Assembly: GCA_016271365.2 (NCBI GenBank)
Contig: JADMNL010000028.1
Coordinates: 96,007,501-96,071,500 of the forward strand
Origin: Neoceratodus forsteri
Lineage: Eukaryota > Chordata > Ceratodontiformes > Ceratodontidae
Reading direction: 5' to 3'
DNA length: 64,000 nucleotides
Part shown: positions 22,401-34,951 of the stretch, piece by piece
Numbering within the stretch: the first letter of the stretch is position 1
How the letters are laid out: every line of letters begins with the position of its first letter
Translations under genes and position numbers: made by a program
The notes under the pieces: generated by a model
What the model saw: the letters and a program-made list of their open reading frames with translations, nothing else
Told to the model about the DNA's origin: nothing
Database searches by the model: none

Positions 22401-23870
22401 AACCGTTACATACAAGCTAAATATGCAAGGCACAAAATAAACGGTAAAGGTAACACATACAAAAAGTAAGCAAAGAAAGCTAATAAAATTGGATCACAGC
22501 AGACAGTGAGCAAAAACATTGTTATGCTGTATGACCATGGACGGGGGGAGGGAGACGCTGGACAAAAAAAATACAGGGTGGTTTTTAAATGGCAAGAATG
22601 ACTGGACTTGGACACTTGTAAATTAAAAGCATTACTCAGCTGGGGAGGGAGTTTGTTTCAGGTATCTATTGCTGAATATGCAAAGGCCTTTCTACCAAAT
22701 AGACTCATCATCCAGAGAACTGTGAAGTTAAGTGCTGCTGTTGAAAGAAGACAGTAGGCACTACTTGACTGTGCAGGGTGAGATAGGAGATGATCGGGGG
22801 CCTTTCCTTGTGAAGATTTGTACAACAAGCAAAGACAATCATAAGCATGCCTGCTTGAGGGACTTATCCTGTTATGCGTGACATACAGGAAACAATGTTG
22901 GGTAAACCATCAAGAGATGTTGTTTGCACAGCAACATATGATGCTTTCATAATCAATGGAAGGGTGCAAGAAGTGGGAGTATGTGCTTCTTCACTTGCAC
23001 ACTGAGACAGCATTTAGATTTGTAGAGAAAGCCGAGCTTGGGCCCTATGGTTAAGATATGATCAATGTGCCTATTGTATGTAAGTGATACATCAAGCCAT
23101 ATTCCAGGATATTTGAATATATTGACTTGCTCAATAGCATTGCCATCAGATGTTATGATTACAAGTGGATCATCTAATCCAGTTAGCAAGTTCAAGGATC
23201 CAAACACCAAAGACTTAGTTTTGGCTGCATTAAGGATCGTGCAGTTTTTGATAAACCAGGAAGAGATTGTTTTCAAATCAGATTGAAGTACTGAATTAAA
23301 CTCAGACATTGTTATTTCACTGGATTTGAGTATAGTGTCACCTGCATAATTATGTAGATAACACCTCCTACTGAGCTTCAGGATGTCAAAAAAATGGAGA
23401 TCAGTAGAGGGCCAAGGACTGAGCTTTGAGGAACTTCAAGATTTCAGACCACAGTTTCTAAACTAAAGCCTTGTATGGACACTAGCTGGGCTTGGTTACT
23501 CCAGTAGTTTTCATGCCATGTAATGGCTGGTTGGCTGAAATTTAGGGTCCTGAGCCTGAGCAAGAGTACTGCATGACCCACCAAGTGAAAGGCCTTGGAG
23601 AGGTCCATGAAGTCAGCCCCAGTGAGGAAACCATTATCCATGGCTATTTGGAGATCACTGGTGACTTTGAGCAATGCAGATAGGTTGGAAAGCCCTTTTC
23701 TGAATCCAGATTGCATGGAAGAGAGCAGATTGTGCAGACTGACATACTCAGTCAACTGCGAGTGAACCAAAATTGGTTTGTATTGATTCAGATCCTGTAT
23801 AAGTTTATTTGTTCGACTACAAGTCATTACAAATTTAGAACAAATAAAAAAGTACTTCACATACACTTTT
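22400..23870 (-). mobile_element. Jockey-group LINE fragment, minus strand
   Basis: Minus-strand frame 23444-23866 shows QSGFRKGLSNLSALLKVTSD and NGFLTGADFMDLSKAFHLV, the RT fingers/palm start with KAFD changed to KAFH. Frame 22953-23309 shows LQSDLKTISSWFIKNCTILN, AAKTKSLVFGS and VNIFKYPGIWLDVSLTY, the end of RT and the thumb. The GVPQ and YADD blocks between them are shifted. The left 500 bp is a non-coding 3' part. It resembles the LINE at 12.6-14.4 kb in layout and wording. Confidence 0.7.
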
Positions 23871-26457
23871 CACACAATATAGCACCCAATGTAAAAAGGT
23901 GCAAGAAATATGTCAAAACAGCAAAATTTGCCTTCTGTAACAATTAGTCACAATTTCAATAACTATGCCTTGTACGTTACTATCAACACTCAAACTCTTT
24001 CAGTGTTGCTTCCAGTAAGACCAGCATAAATAGTTAGTAACTCAAAGCATGTAGATGAATTGTAGCTGTTGGGAAACAAAGAATTACAAAAGAAATACCC
24101 AACTTTCAGGTATCATGCTTTGAAGATACATATATTGCCATTAGCAGTCAACTTTCCTATTACTCTTCTGAGACTCACTATGTCACTTAAATTCTGAGTA
24201 CAATACCTGGTCTCCTATACAAGGAGATTCATGGTATGCCTATAGGGCAGATTCTATATGGTCCAATAGATCCCTTGGATGGTACTGATCTTTTATAAGA
24301 TCCCAGACCACCACTAATTGGGAAAGGACCCCCTAAGAAGCCCAACGGCTAACTAGGCACAGAGTTACTAAAATACTCTCCCATTACGTACATTTCATCC
24401 TTTATATACATTTCTTGGTTTCACAATGTGAAAGAATAGTAGATCATAGCGACATGGCCACAACAAATAATTTCAAGCAAGAGCCTTCTGCCTTACTCTG
24501 AGCAACATCATAGTGTAACCTTGGACTTCACAGGCTGCCCCCAAAAAGGATTTGAGTGGCAAGTCAAGGCTTTAGTGTAGACTAGCAATATTAGCAAATG
24601 GCCATATTTCAGTACTGTGATACAAATATAACAATATATAAATATTCAACTATTAACACCTACTATGAATATACAATAAAATATACAATAAAAGGCCATA
24701 AAATATTATGCCCCCTTTGTTTTTTGAGGCCAAAAGTTTGTAGGGCCTAAAACTTAATTTAAAACAGCACCCAAGCAGCATTTAGGCTGCATAAGAACAC
24801 AGCTGAGAAGCCTCTGCATAATCCTTATTCAGAGCATCCTCTGTGTACTTTACTTTCATTTCTGGGCCAGACTAGGCCAATTCAATTCCATGGCTCTGTA
24901 ATCAGCTCCATTGCCAGGAGTCCCTTTGCCACTTGTCTTCTTAAATAAAGTATTTGATGTTGTGCCAGTACTAATCATTGTAATCGGCTCCTTTACTAGA
25001 AGTCCTCTGGACCACAAAGATTACGTTTTTAATTTGTGTATTTGGTGCACATTTAAATGCTGAGGGTATAGCCAAATAAATGAATATCACTAAAATAAGA
25101 AAAACACATAATTTTAGTGGCTCAAAATGATGTTAATGAGTCCCACTTTAGACTCTCCAGCAACAGGGTAAAACTTTGCTAAGGTAGAACTCGACCATTA
25201 CATTCAAAACGTGGCTCCGGCCGGGGGCTCCAGCTTCTCCGTGTCTGTAAGTACAAGATCACATTTTGTTTTATGTTTTTTAAACCTTCAACCTCAAAGT
25301 TGCTTGAGCAGAGTTAAATCTCAACTTAAAAGTTGAAGAGAATAAACTGCCACTTCTTAGTCCAGCCATGCATTAAATTGCCCAGTTCATTGACTTTCAA
25401 AATAGGCGAGAGATTTACGCCAAAATCCACGAGCTAAAGTCAGCTCCTTACAAGGGGAAGTTTTAGCCAGTTACCTTATCACAGGATTTCACCCCTTAAA
25501 AATCATCACTATTCACCAAAATCAGCATTCATATTGTAGCTTTATAGAGAAGAAATCACTTAGCTCCTGTCTCCTAATCAGGAAGTCCTTGATCTCAACA
25601 TAATTTTTATAAATTCATCTGGCATTGCACATATGTAGAGCAGTAGTCCTGTAGGAGTCTCATGAGCAGTCACCATCAGTTTACATAAATCTGAGATCCT
25701 CCATGGTTGTCTCCAGTGTATCAGGCTCACCTGGGAAAAAAAGGAAAACGCTACACTGAGTGCAGTAAATTCAGTAGAAATGGCATGAAACTGAAAGCCC
25801 CATCCCCTTAGGCAAGGGTATCATACCTTCCATTGAATTAAAAAAGCTTAACTGCACATATGGTGCTCCTGGTACTTGTCATTCCCAGCAGTTATACTGT
25901 GTTAGACTGTTTTTAGTAACTCCTGCAGCCTCTGCACCAGTTCTACCACAGGGTGACCGCTGCTCCTTGTCCATTTTTTCTGCTTCAATATATACACAAC
26001 AGGGCATCCCAAATACTCAGAAATACTTGAAGATGACTCTGTCAGTTAATTTCATCAAAGACTCCATACATAGCCTGAAATTCAGTGCTTCATGAACACC
26101 GACCAAACGCCAGTTTACTGGCAGTTTACCTGCAGCAAGCAATCTAGTTTATAATATCAGGTGGCAGAAAAAACAATGTTGCTTCAGGCAAAAGAAACAA
26201 AACCAGCCAAAGTTTCATTCATCAACTTTGAGAAACATTAAAAATAAATAGACAGAGTAACCTAAAAAATGCTACTTCAGTTTAGGTGCTGCAGGGAATG
26301 GAGCAGCGTTGTGGCCATCTTGCTACTCTGCCCCCCCCCGTCACCTGTACACGTCACCCCGCACAGTGCAGATTTTACTGCAGATTCACCCAGATCCTAT
26401 TTGGTTCCTCACTTGTGCAGGGACACAACTTCAGTACATTTCCAGACAGTAGTCTTC
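23871..26457. other. Long unassigned AT-rich stretch
   Basis: About 2.6 kb without a supportable gene. 24590-24720 is very AT-rich (ATATACAATAAA repeats). Short GC-rich islands such as 25208-25245 (GGCTCCGGCCGGGGGCTCC) stand out but have no reading frame. Confidence 0.4.
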
Positions 26458-26694
26458 TCACCAGAGGTGAGGGAGAAGTTTAACAGCATAGTAATTGGTC
26501 GATATATATGATTGTGCTGCAAAGTGGAGAAGCTTTAGGTCAAGGGAGTAAACACCAGCACTCCTCTCTGAGCTGAGGACCTTCAGTGCTTTGAGGATCT
26601 CTGCTATAGTAATCTGTAAGAAGTTAAAGTTAGGAAGATTACGAGGGTCAGAATTTGGGTCGCTGGATAAGAGACCGGCCATGGATGACACCAA
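26458..26694 (-). pseudogene. LINE RT N-terminal scrap
   Basis: The 78-codon minus-strand frame contains ITIAEILKALKVLSSERSAG. This corresponds to the block before RT in Jockey-group LINEs, normally ending in a (K)SAGPDG box; here GPDG reads GVYS. Nothing else of the element remains. Confidence 0.55.
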
Positions 26695-26734
26695 GGAGCT
26701 CTGGAGTTTGGTGGTGATGCTGAGGTTAGTGAAA

Positions 26735-27782
26735 TGTTAGTTAAAGGGATTCACAGTGCCTGGAAGAGAGAGGTCAAGATCCCCAGAAGGGTTCCAGATT
26801 TTATCAAATTGATATATGATCTACATTCCATTGAGAATTTTTGGTCCTGTATGTTTCCCTGCTCCAACTGGGGATCAACTATTCTTGCGCTATCCAGCAC
26901 AGCTGTCCTTTTACTTTGTAAATCCATACTATTTATAAATATAATTAAGAGGCTCATTTCTGTAATAGATAATATCTGTTTAAGAGACATGCTAAGTTTG
27001 TGGTCCAAAATACCAAAAAAACAACAACAACAAAAGAGTGGCAATAACATTACAATCAATGTGCTTTCACCATTATGGAACAACAAGTTCCACAGTATGT
27101 TTGAGAACAATTTTATTACAACTTGCATCAAATCTGGGACAAATGAAATGGGAGATTTATATTATGTGAATGTATTAAAGTTTTTTAAGCAAATCAAATC
27201 AGAATTTGATCTCCCAAGGAAGTATTTTTTAGTTACATTCAAATGAGGAAGCACATTAATAAACTAACTTGAAAGGGGGAATATGTAAACAGAAATAATT
27301 TGTTAGATATAATTCACAAGTCCCTGAATAGATCTAAACTGATATCAGACATTTATTTTTACAGGGAGGAACCTATGTTTGGTGACTTACAAAAACATAA
27401 AATTTAGCATCTCTCAGGAAAAATCAGATTATATCTGTTTCTCATGGAAATATATATGAATAATAGATTAAATCAAATACAGTTTTATGTACTCCATCAA
27501 ATTTTAATTTATTTACCTTTTTGTTGACTGGGTAAGTATTACACTCCATATTTTTTGAACACATCTAATACCTCAATATCACCTTTTTGTCAGAGATGTA
27601 AAAATGAAGTGGCAACATGCACCCATGTCATTGTGTCCTGTACAAAATTAGACCCTTTTTGGGGAAATACTGTATATTCTATATAATTAATATTATTTTT
27701 AATTCAAATTTTCAAAAAGAGACAGAGCTTTGCATATTGGGCACTATATCTACTCAAACTCTACCCGAAGGGGCAGAGTGCA
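26735..27782 (+). pseudogene. L1 ORF2 C-terminal region, part 1 (interrupted)
   Basis: The frame at 26734-27246 has VLSPLWNNKFHSMFENNFIT and LKFFKQIKSEFDLPRKYFL, matching the region after RT in L1 ORF2 (PLWYN... and ...FNLP...FFRY). Further on, after stops, comes ISPLCPRCK-like sequence followed by CTHVIVSCTKLDPFWG (about 27585-27665), the C-terminal CCHC zinc knuckle. Translation then runs to LPEGAE and breaks at about 27782, where a minus-strand CR1 begins. The continuation is at 31466. It is degenerate and not functional. Confidence 0.65.
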
Positions 27783-27849
27783 TTCACAGATTCATAGATT
27801 GATACAAGTTCAGAAGGCACATGCCCATTTATGAACTCACCACCAGCTA

Positions 27850-30758
27850 AATTAGCAGTGGAAGGAAAATTTCTTGTAACCCATATATTTATCAAGGTTT
27901 CTCTTAAATTGTTCTATGTTTTTGCTGTTTATGATATCACTAGGCAATGTATTCCAGATTGGAGGAATTCTATGTGTAAAAAATCTAGATTGTTTATTGG
28001 TTTTACATAAGGATGATTTTAGTTTTGAATTGTGGGATCTAGTGGGATTACTTATTGAAAACTTTTCCTATCCTATTGTGTTTAACAAGTAATCGTTATT
28101 GTATGCATTGTAAGTATAGATTACGTCACCTCTTAGTATTCTGTACTTCAAAGAGTAAAGCTCTAAAGATTTTAATCTAGAACCATAAGCAAGTTTGGAC
28201 ATATTAACTATCCTTTTAGTTATTCTTTGTTGAACTCTTTCTGTCATGTTTAAATAGCCAATAGAAGTTGGAGCACAAAATGAAACACAATAGTCCAAAT
28301 GTGGATAAACCAGGCTTGTGTATAGGGGCAAGATGACAGATGATTCCCTGCTTTTGATATATCTCAATATACAACCTATAATCTTGTGACATTTTTTAAC
28401 AGTTTTATTGGTATGGGTGTTAAATTTTAAGTTATCAGTTATAGTTATACCTAAATCTCTTTCCTCTGTTGTGATTGTTAATTTCACATTTTCAATAAAA
28501 TATGGGTGTCTCTTATTATTGTTCCCCATATGCATTACCTTACACTTTGCTGGGTTAAATTTCATTTTATTGTTTACTGCCCATGATGTTAATTTATTTA
28601 AATTATCTTGGAGAGTGTTTGCAGATGCAGTAGTGTTCACAATACAGCCCAATTTGCAATCATCTGCATATTTATTTATCCAAACTTCTTTTGTTGTTTG
28701 CATACTTGCTATCAATATATTACAAAGTAAAGGCCCAAGAACAGATCCCTGTGGTACTCCACTGGTGACAGGGCTCCAGTTGGATGTATGCCCTCGTACA
28801 ACCACCCTTTGATGTCTGTTGTATAACCATGCTGATATCCACTTAATTAAGTACATGTCCAAATTTATATTATGAAGTTGTTTGATCAAACTTTTATGGG
28901 AAACAGTGTTGAATGCTTTTTCAAAATCCAAGAATATGATGTCCACTGGAAGGCCCTTATCTAGGGCGTCACTAACAGGTTCGAAAAAACTAATAAGGTT
29001 TGTTTGACATGACCTACCAGTAGTAAAGCCATGCTGGGAAATGTCAGTACAATTGGAAATTTCAAGATGATTGAAAATGTTAACATGTATTAACCGTTCA
29101 GTAATTTTACTGACACATGATGTAAGGCTGATAGGCCTATAATTAGATATTAACTGTTTATTACCTCCCTTATGTATAGGGGTTATAGTTGCTTCTCTCC
29201 AAGACAGAAGAACTTTCCCATTATTTACAGACATATTGAACAAATAGGTAAATGGTCCAGCAAGTTCCTTTGATACTTCTTTTAAGAATGTGGGGTGAAT
29301 ACTGTCAGGGCCTGGAGATATATTGCATTTGATTTTGTTAATGGCCTCTAATGTGTCTTGTTCAAGGAAGAATAATTTAATATTTGATGATTGTAATGTA
29401 TCTTGATGAGTAAAATCCATTGGATTAAATATGCTTGTAAAATAATGATTAAATTTAGTAGCCATTTCTTTTTCATTAGTTATTAATTCATCATTTACCT
29501 TTAGTGGTCCAATTCCTGTACATGTTTGTTTTAACGAACCTATATGGTTATAAAACTGTTTTTTATTGTCTTTGATGTCTTTGGCTAAATTTATTTCCAT
29601 TTTTTGTTTTGATTTTTTAACTATTTGTTTAGTTTTTTTGGCAAGTATCTTAAACTTGCCCCCAATCAGAAGCCTTTTTAGTCTTACTGTATTTTTTATA
29701 GGCACGATGTTTCTTTCTTATTATACGCTTTATATCTTTAGACCACCACATGGGAACTCTTTGTTTGCTATTATTATCATATTTTGTTCTCTCAGGTACC
29801 CAGGTATTTATACAGTAATCTATTTTGGTCTGTATTATCTCCCACACATGTTCGAAGTCAAGATTACTTAGGTCTTTTAACCATTCCCATGAAGTCAGGT
29901 ACTTTTTTAATGTTTTTATAATCAGCTTTATGATCATTTTTAAACTTACTTATTCCTTTGTTATAATTTGTTTGTTTTAATATGTCACATACAATCATGT
30001 TGTGATCACTGTCACCCAGAGGGGGTATGATAACAGGGGTGGAGAGAAGGTCAGCATTGTTTGTAAAAAAAAAAGGTCAAGTATATTATTATTCCTAGTG
30101 GGTATAGTTACTAACTGATCCAGTCCATGTTTAAATGTAATTTCTAAAAATTGCTGCTCAATAGTATTGTGCTTATCAAGTGTTTCCCATTTTATATTTG
30201 GGAGATTGAAATCACCCAAAATTATTAAGTCTTCTTTCACTTCGATATTGTCTAACTGCTTCAAGAAGACTAGGTTATCTTCCCGACTTAAATTAGGTGA
30301 TCTGTAACAAAGGCCTATAGTTAAGGTTTCATTGCCTAATTTGATTTTGGCCTAAAGTATCTCAATTGGAGAGTCCTCATATATTATCTCATGACAATTG
30401 TACTTATTAGATATGTATAAAGCTAACCCCCCTCCTTTAATATTTTGTCTGTTTTTTAAGAATTTTGTAAAACCACTTATATCAGAATTCCAATCATTTT
30501 CAGTCAGCCATGTTTCTGTAATACAACAGATTCAATTTTCTTACTAGCAAGAATATATCTTAGTTCATCTAATTTATTTGTTAAGCTATGAGCATTCGTT
30601 AGTAGAATTCGTATTCCCTTAACTTTAACTTTGTTGTTATCAATTTCACTTTGTGTAGTATCTTGCTGACTAGGTGGATTTTTTTGATTATTCAAACCAG
30701 GTTTTGATATCCTTTTCTTTTTTTTCTTAGTTTTGTTTTTTATTGTTTTTACAATCAT
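27850..30758 (-). pseudogene. CR1-C ORF2 (endonuclease + reverse transcriptase)
   Basis: Read right to left. 30504-30758 holds the start of the endonuclease, RILLTNAHSLTNKLDELRYI. 29995-30264 holds IILGDFNLPNIKWETLDKHN, the metal-binding core. The linker is at 29650-29937. A 545-codon frame at 28068-29705 carries a nearly intact RT: NYRPISLTSCVSKITERLIH, HGFTTGRSCQTNLISFF, FLDFEKAFNTVSH, SGVPQGSVLGPLL, KYADDCKLG (catalytic YADD kept) and VILPLYTSLVYPHLDYCV. Frameshifts near 29,690 and 28,070 and lesions near 30,300-30,540 break it. It would have nicked target DNA and copied its own RNA. Confidence 0.85.
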
Positions 30759-30835
30759 TATTATTGTTCCACATATTGCTTACAGAAGTATATTCTGCTG
30801 AATGTGTTTTGTGTATAACAGTTGCACCCCCCCAT

Positions 30836-31456
30836 TTAATAGTTTAAATTTGCATCTATTGTGTTGTTAAACTGAAGGCTGAGAAATTGTGACCCTACTT
30901 TATTTAAATGTAGTCCATCTTGACTGTACATGTCATAGTTTCCATTGTATTCTTCCCAATGTGTTATACATTTAAGATTTTGCCTCAGGCACCATTGTAT
31001 GAGCCAATTGTTTGTTTCTTTTAATATACAGTTTTGTTTGTATGTTGCTCTAGGAATTGGAAGTATTTCAGAAAATAAAATGTCACAGCCCAAATCTACC
31101 AGCTTGTTTGTTAAGTTAACAAATTCCTGCATGATTTGTTGAGGATTTTGGTGTAGAACATTATTGGCTCCTGCATGAATTACAATGAATTTTCTAGGAT
31201 TTTTTGCAGAAACAATATCATTAATCATTTTTGTAATATATGATATTTTAGCACCCCTAAAACATGATAGGGTATGATGTGCTTTGTCTGTGACGCATGT
31301 CGCACAGTCAAGTCCTTTAATTATAGAGTCACCTAAGACATATATTTCAGTTTCATTTGTCTGAAAAACCTGGATTTCCATATTTTGCTCAACTTGCTGT
31401 GGAATGATAGAAGTAGTATCAAAAGATATTAATGGTGGGTCTAAATTAATATTCAT
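30836..31456 (-). CDS. CR1-C ORF1, SGNH-esterase type
   Basis: An open 206-codon frame from ATG to stop. The SGNH/GDSL hydrolase blocks are present in order: YVLGDSIIKGLD (block I, nucleophile Ser), VIHAGANNVL (block III region, GxND-like with N for D), ILFSEILPIPR, and SQDGLHLNKVG (block V, Asp-x-x-His). Esterase-type ORF1 proteins are known from CR1/L2-group LINEs and bind the element RNA. No zinc finger lies upstream, because the insertion boundary falls a few bases before the ATG. It is open but almost certainly unexpressed. Confidence 0.7.
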   Translation of the reverse strand: MNINLDPPLISFDTTSIIPQQVEQNMEIQVFQTNETEIYVLGDSIIKGLDCATCVTDKAHHTLSCFRGAKISYITKMINDIVSAKNPRKFIVIHAGANNVLHQNPQQIMQEFVNLTNKLVDLGCDILFSEILPIPRATYKQNCILKETNNWLIQWCLRQNLKCITHWEEYNGNYDMYSQDGLHLNKVGSQFLSLQFNNTIDANLNY

Positions 31457-31465
31457 GTATTAGAA

Positions 31466-31918
31466 CTTATTCTTGTGAATGCAAGATGCTGTATCACTAG
31501 ATTATGGAAGGATCCTACTCCCCCATCTTGGGAGTTATGGAAAGGTTTGTTATTAAAATGAGTGTGTCTTGAAAAAAGTAATTATTTACCAGTTAGGCAC
31601 ATAGAAAAATAGTGGAAAATGTGGATGCTTGTACAAAATACAATAAACAAATGATTATTATTAATGTGTCATTATTTGTGTGTAGTGAAAGCGTACAGAA
31701 GTTATTATATATACCAGAGATTATGGGGTTTACTATTTCTCTAATGGAAGAAATTATAAATTTCAAAAAGGAAGCAACAAAATATTATTTATATATTCAA
31801 CTGTGCCTATAGAAATATAGATTTATGTATTATATGTATATGAGTAAAAGTAACTATTAATATATGAATTATTGTAACTATCCTTTTTTTATAGTGCAAA
31901 ATAAAAATTTATATTTAA
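31466..31918 (+). pseudogene. L1 ORF2 C-terminal region, part 2, and 3' end
   Basis: Directly after the CR1, the plus strand reads LILVNARCCITRLWKDPTPP, then SWELWKGLLL and KSNYLPVRHIEK. This is the final segment of L1 ORF2 (RLWKDPxPP). It completes the protein broken at 27782. The 3' end is A/T-rich with ATAAAAATTTATATTTAAAC and lacks a clean poly(A). Confidence 0.65.
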
Positions 31919-31964
31919 ACAAGCATTTGTCAATGCCAAATGTTGATTGCGCTGGTGTGTTGAG

Positions 31965-33540
31965 CTTGCTCACTGCCCCTCTGTCACTTGCTCAGTCTGT
32001 TTCTCCCGGTGCTGCAGGCTGCTGTTTTGTACTGGGCTCCTGCCTGCATTGGCACCTTGTTCTACCCACTAAGAAATCTGCAGCTGTCCCGACAGAGCTG
32101 CGTTGAGGTGGCTCACTCACCCTCTCTCACTCACTCATTCTGTTTCTCCTGGCACTGCAGGCTGCCCTTTTGTACTGGGCTCCTGCCTGTCTTGGCACCT
32201 TTTTCTGCCCACAAAGAAATCCACAACTGTCCCGACAGAGCTCCTTTGAGGGTGTTCACTCCCATTGTGTCACTCACTCATTCTGTTTCTCCTGGCGCTG
32301 CAGCCTTCCCTTTTGTACTTGGCTCCTGGCTCTGTTGGCTCCTTTTTCTGCCCACAAAGAAATCCGCAGCAGTCCTGACAATGCTCCGTTGAGCTCGTTC
32401 AGTCCCCTTCTCTCACTCACTCATTCCGTTTGTGGTGGCATTGCAGGCTGCCCTTTTCTATTGGGCTCCTGCCTGTGTTACCGCCATTTGCAGTAGTTAC
32501 AATACAGCTCCGTTGAGCTCGCTCACTCCTCCTCTCTCACTCGCTCATTCTGGTTTTCCTGCCACTGCAGGCTGCCATTTTGTACTGGGCCCCTGCATGC
32601 ATTGCTGCCTTCTTCTGTCCACAAACAAATCTGCAGCAGTCCCAACAGAGCTCCGTTGAGCTCACTCACTCCCCCTTCCTCACTCGCTCATTCTGTGTCT
32701 CCTGCCGCTGCAGGCTGCCCTTTTGTACTGGTCTCCTGCCTGCATTGGTGGCTTGTTCTGGTCAGAAAGGAATCTGAAGCAGTCCTGACACAGCTCCATT
32801 GAGCTTGTTCACTCCCCCTGTCTCACTCACTCATTTCATTTCTGCCTGCGCTGCAAGCTGGCCTTTTGTACAGGGCTCCTGCCTGCATTGCCGCATTTTC
32901 TGCCCACAAAGAAATCCACAGCAATCACAATAGAGCTCCATTGAGCTCGCTCACTACCACTTTGTCACTCACTTGTTCTGTTTCTCTTGGCACTGTAGGC
33001 TGCGCTTGTGTATGGGGTTGCTGGCTACATTGGCACCTTTGTCTCTCCACAAATAAATCCGCAGCTGTACCGACAAAGCTCCATTGAGGTTGCTCAGTCT
33101 TCCTCTGTCATGTGCTCATTCTGTTTGTCCTGGCTCTGCAAGCGGCCCTTTTGTACAGGGCTCCTGCCTGCATTGGCGCCTTTTTCTGCCAACAAAGAAA
33201 TTCACAGCAGTCCTGATAGAGCTCCGTTGAGCTCACTCAGTCTCCCTGTCTCACTCATTCATACTGTTAATCCCACCACTGCAGGCTGGCCTTTTCTACT
33301 GGGCCCATGCCTGCACTGATGCTTTTTTCTGCCCACAAAGAAATCCGCAGCAGTCCTGACAGCACTCTGGTGAGTTCGCTCACTCCCCCTCCCTCACTCA
33401 CTCTCTCGTTCTGTTTCTCCCAGTGCTGCAGGCTGCCCTTTTGTACTGATCTCTTGTGCTTGGGCCTTTTTCTGCCCACAAACAAATCCAGAGCAGTCCC
33501 GACAGAGTTCAGTTGAGCTCGGTCACTCCCCCCTCTCACT
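31965..33540 (+). repeat. 143-bp satellite, 11 units
   Basis: The anchor GCAGGCTGCCCTTTTGTACT-like occurs at 32014, 32157, 32300, 32443, 32567, 32710, 32853, 32995, 33138, 33281 and 33428. Spacing is 142-147 bp except one 124-bp unit that has lost about 19 bp. Each unit also holds CCCACAAAGAAATCCGCAGC and GAGCTCCGTTGAGCTCGCTC. Units differ from each other by many substitutions but few indels. The open frames across the array result from the repeat; 143 is not divisible by 3, so no protein repeat is implied. Confidence 0.85.
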
Positions 33541-33542
33541 CA

Positions 33543-34865
33543 TTCCATCTTAATCTATCCCAAACACTGATGTCCCACAGCGACCGTGCTATTCTCCATC
33601 AGGAGTGCAAAAACATATTTTAGCCAGGATGTGAAAAATGACAGCTGTACTGTTCATAAGGAGGTGTGAAGAATGCCACTGTTGAAAATATGGTGTGAAA
33701 ATATTACAAATTTGCGAAGTTACAAGGGTGAGTGGAAACAGTTGAACACACGCTTGTAACACAGTCATGTTATGGAGTTTTGACAGCAAATTTCCAACAT
33801 AGGGAATTTAGGACCTCTGCCATGAACAGTGCCACTGTCATTTTCTTAATCTGTCCCGAACACTGATTTCCCACAGCGACCGCAATATTCTGTGCCGCAA
33901 CTGTGAAACCACATTTCAGTCAGGATGTGAAAAATGACAGCTGTACTGCTCATAAGGAGGTGTGAAAAATTGCCATTGTTGAAAATGTGGCATGACAATA
34001 TTATGAATCTGCAAAGTTACAAGGGTGTGTGGAAAGTGTGCAATGCACCCTTGTAACACAGTCATTTGATGGGCTATCATCACCAAATATTTAACATAGG
34101 CATTTTAGGACCTCTGCTCATGAACAGTATCACTGTCATTTTATTACTCTGTCCCGGACAGTGATTTCCCACAGCGACTGCTCTATTCTGCACTGGAACT
34201 GCAAAAACACATTTCGGCCTGGATGGGAAAAATGACAGCTGCACTGTTCATAAGTAGGTGTGGGAAAATGGCAATGTTGAAAATCTGGATTGAAAATATT
34301 ATATATTCACGTAGTTACGAGCGTGCTTGGAAATCATGCGTAACGCTACATAATACAGTCATTTTATGGAGTATCATTACCAAATTTTCAATATAGCCAT
34401 TTCAGGACCTCTAATTCATGAACAGTGTCACTGTGATTTTCTTAATCTGTCCCGAACACTGATTTCTGACAGCAACCATGCTATTCTGTGCCAGAAGTGC
34501 GAAAACACATTTCTGCCAGGATGTGAACAATGACAGCTGTACTGTTCACAAGGAGGTGTGATAAAATGCCAATGCTGAAAATCTGGCATCAAAATATTGC
34601 AAATTCACAAAGTTACGAGCTTGCGTACTAACTGCACAGTGCACACTCGTAAAACAGTCATTTTGGGGATTTTTTCCACCAAATTTGCAACATAGGCTTT
34701 TTGAGAGCCCACCTCATGAACACTGATACTGTCATTTCATTAATCAACCCCCAAAGGTGATTCCACGCAGTGACCACGAAATCACCTTTCGGGGCCGATT
34801 AACACCATGACAGTTGAAGCATTCATGAGAAGGGGTCCCAAAAACCCATGTTGAAAATTTGGTGG
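33543..34865. repeat. 298-bp alternating inverted array and terminal palindrome, copy 2
   Basis: GACAGCTG recurs at 33640, 33936, 34234 and 34532 (296-298 bp). Each period has the same two internal palindromes as copy 1. The array ends in a long palindrome at 34677-34865. CCACCAAATTTGCAACATAG faces CATGTTGAAAATTTGGTGG. CTCATGAAC faces ATTCATGAG. CCAAAGGTGATTCC faces GAAATCACCTTTCGG. Confidence 0.75.
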
Positions 34866-34951
34866 AAAAATTCCAAAAAATGCCTGAGATATGCAGCAAA
34901 GTTGAAAACCCCCAATTTACTCCATTATACAGCTCACTGGCATTTCCTCAG

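Larger units (their letters stand above)
27783..31465 (-). mobile_element. Nearly complete CR1-group LINE (CR1-C) inside an L1
   Basis: A 3.7-kb minus-strand element with ORF1 (30836-31456) and a lightly damaged ORF2 (about 27850-30758). The 3' end at the left carries TTCATAGATTG-like short repeats. Both flanks are parts of one L1 ORF2 tail, which fixes the insertion to within a few bases. The 5' side stops just before the ORF1 start, so the element is probably slightly 5'-truncated. Confidence 0.8.

Noticed and set aside
26734..27246. 170-codon frame as a host gene
   Set aside because: Its second half matches the L1 ORF2 C-terminal region, and its continuation lies beyond the CR1 insert.
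31988..33319. Open frames of up to 134 codons with repeated SFCFSW/LLPALAPF text
   Set aside because: They come from the 143-bp satellite. The unit is not a multiple of 3, so the reading frame changes at every unit.
31965..34865. Regular repeat arrays considered as CRISPR
   Set aside because: Periods are 143 and 298 bp, whole units repeat without unique spacers, and the setting is a vertebrate genome.
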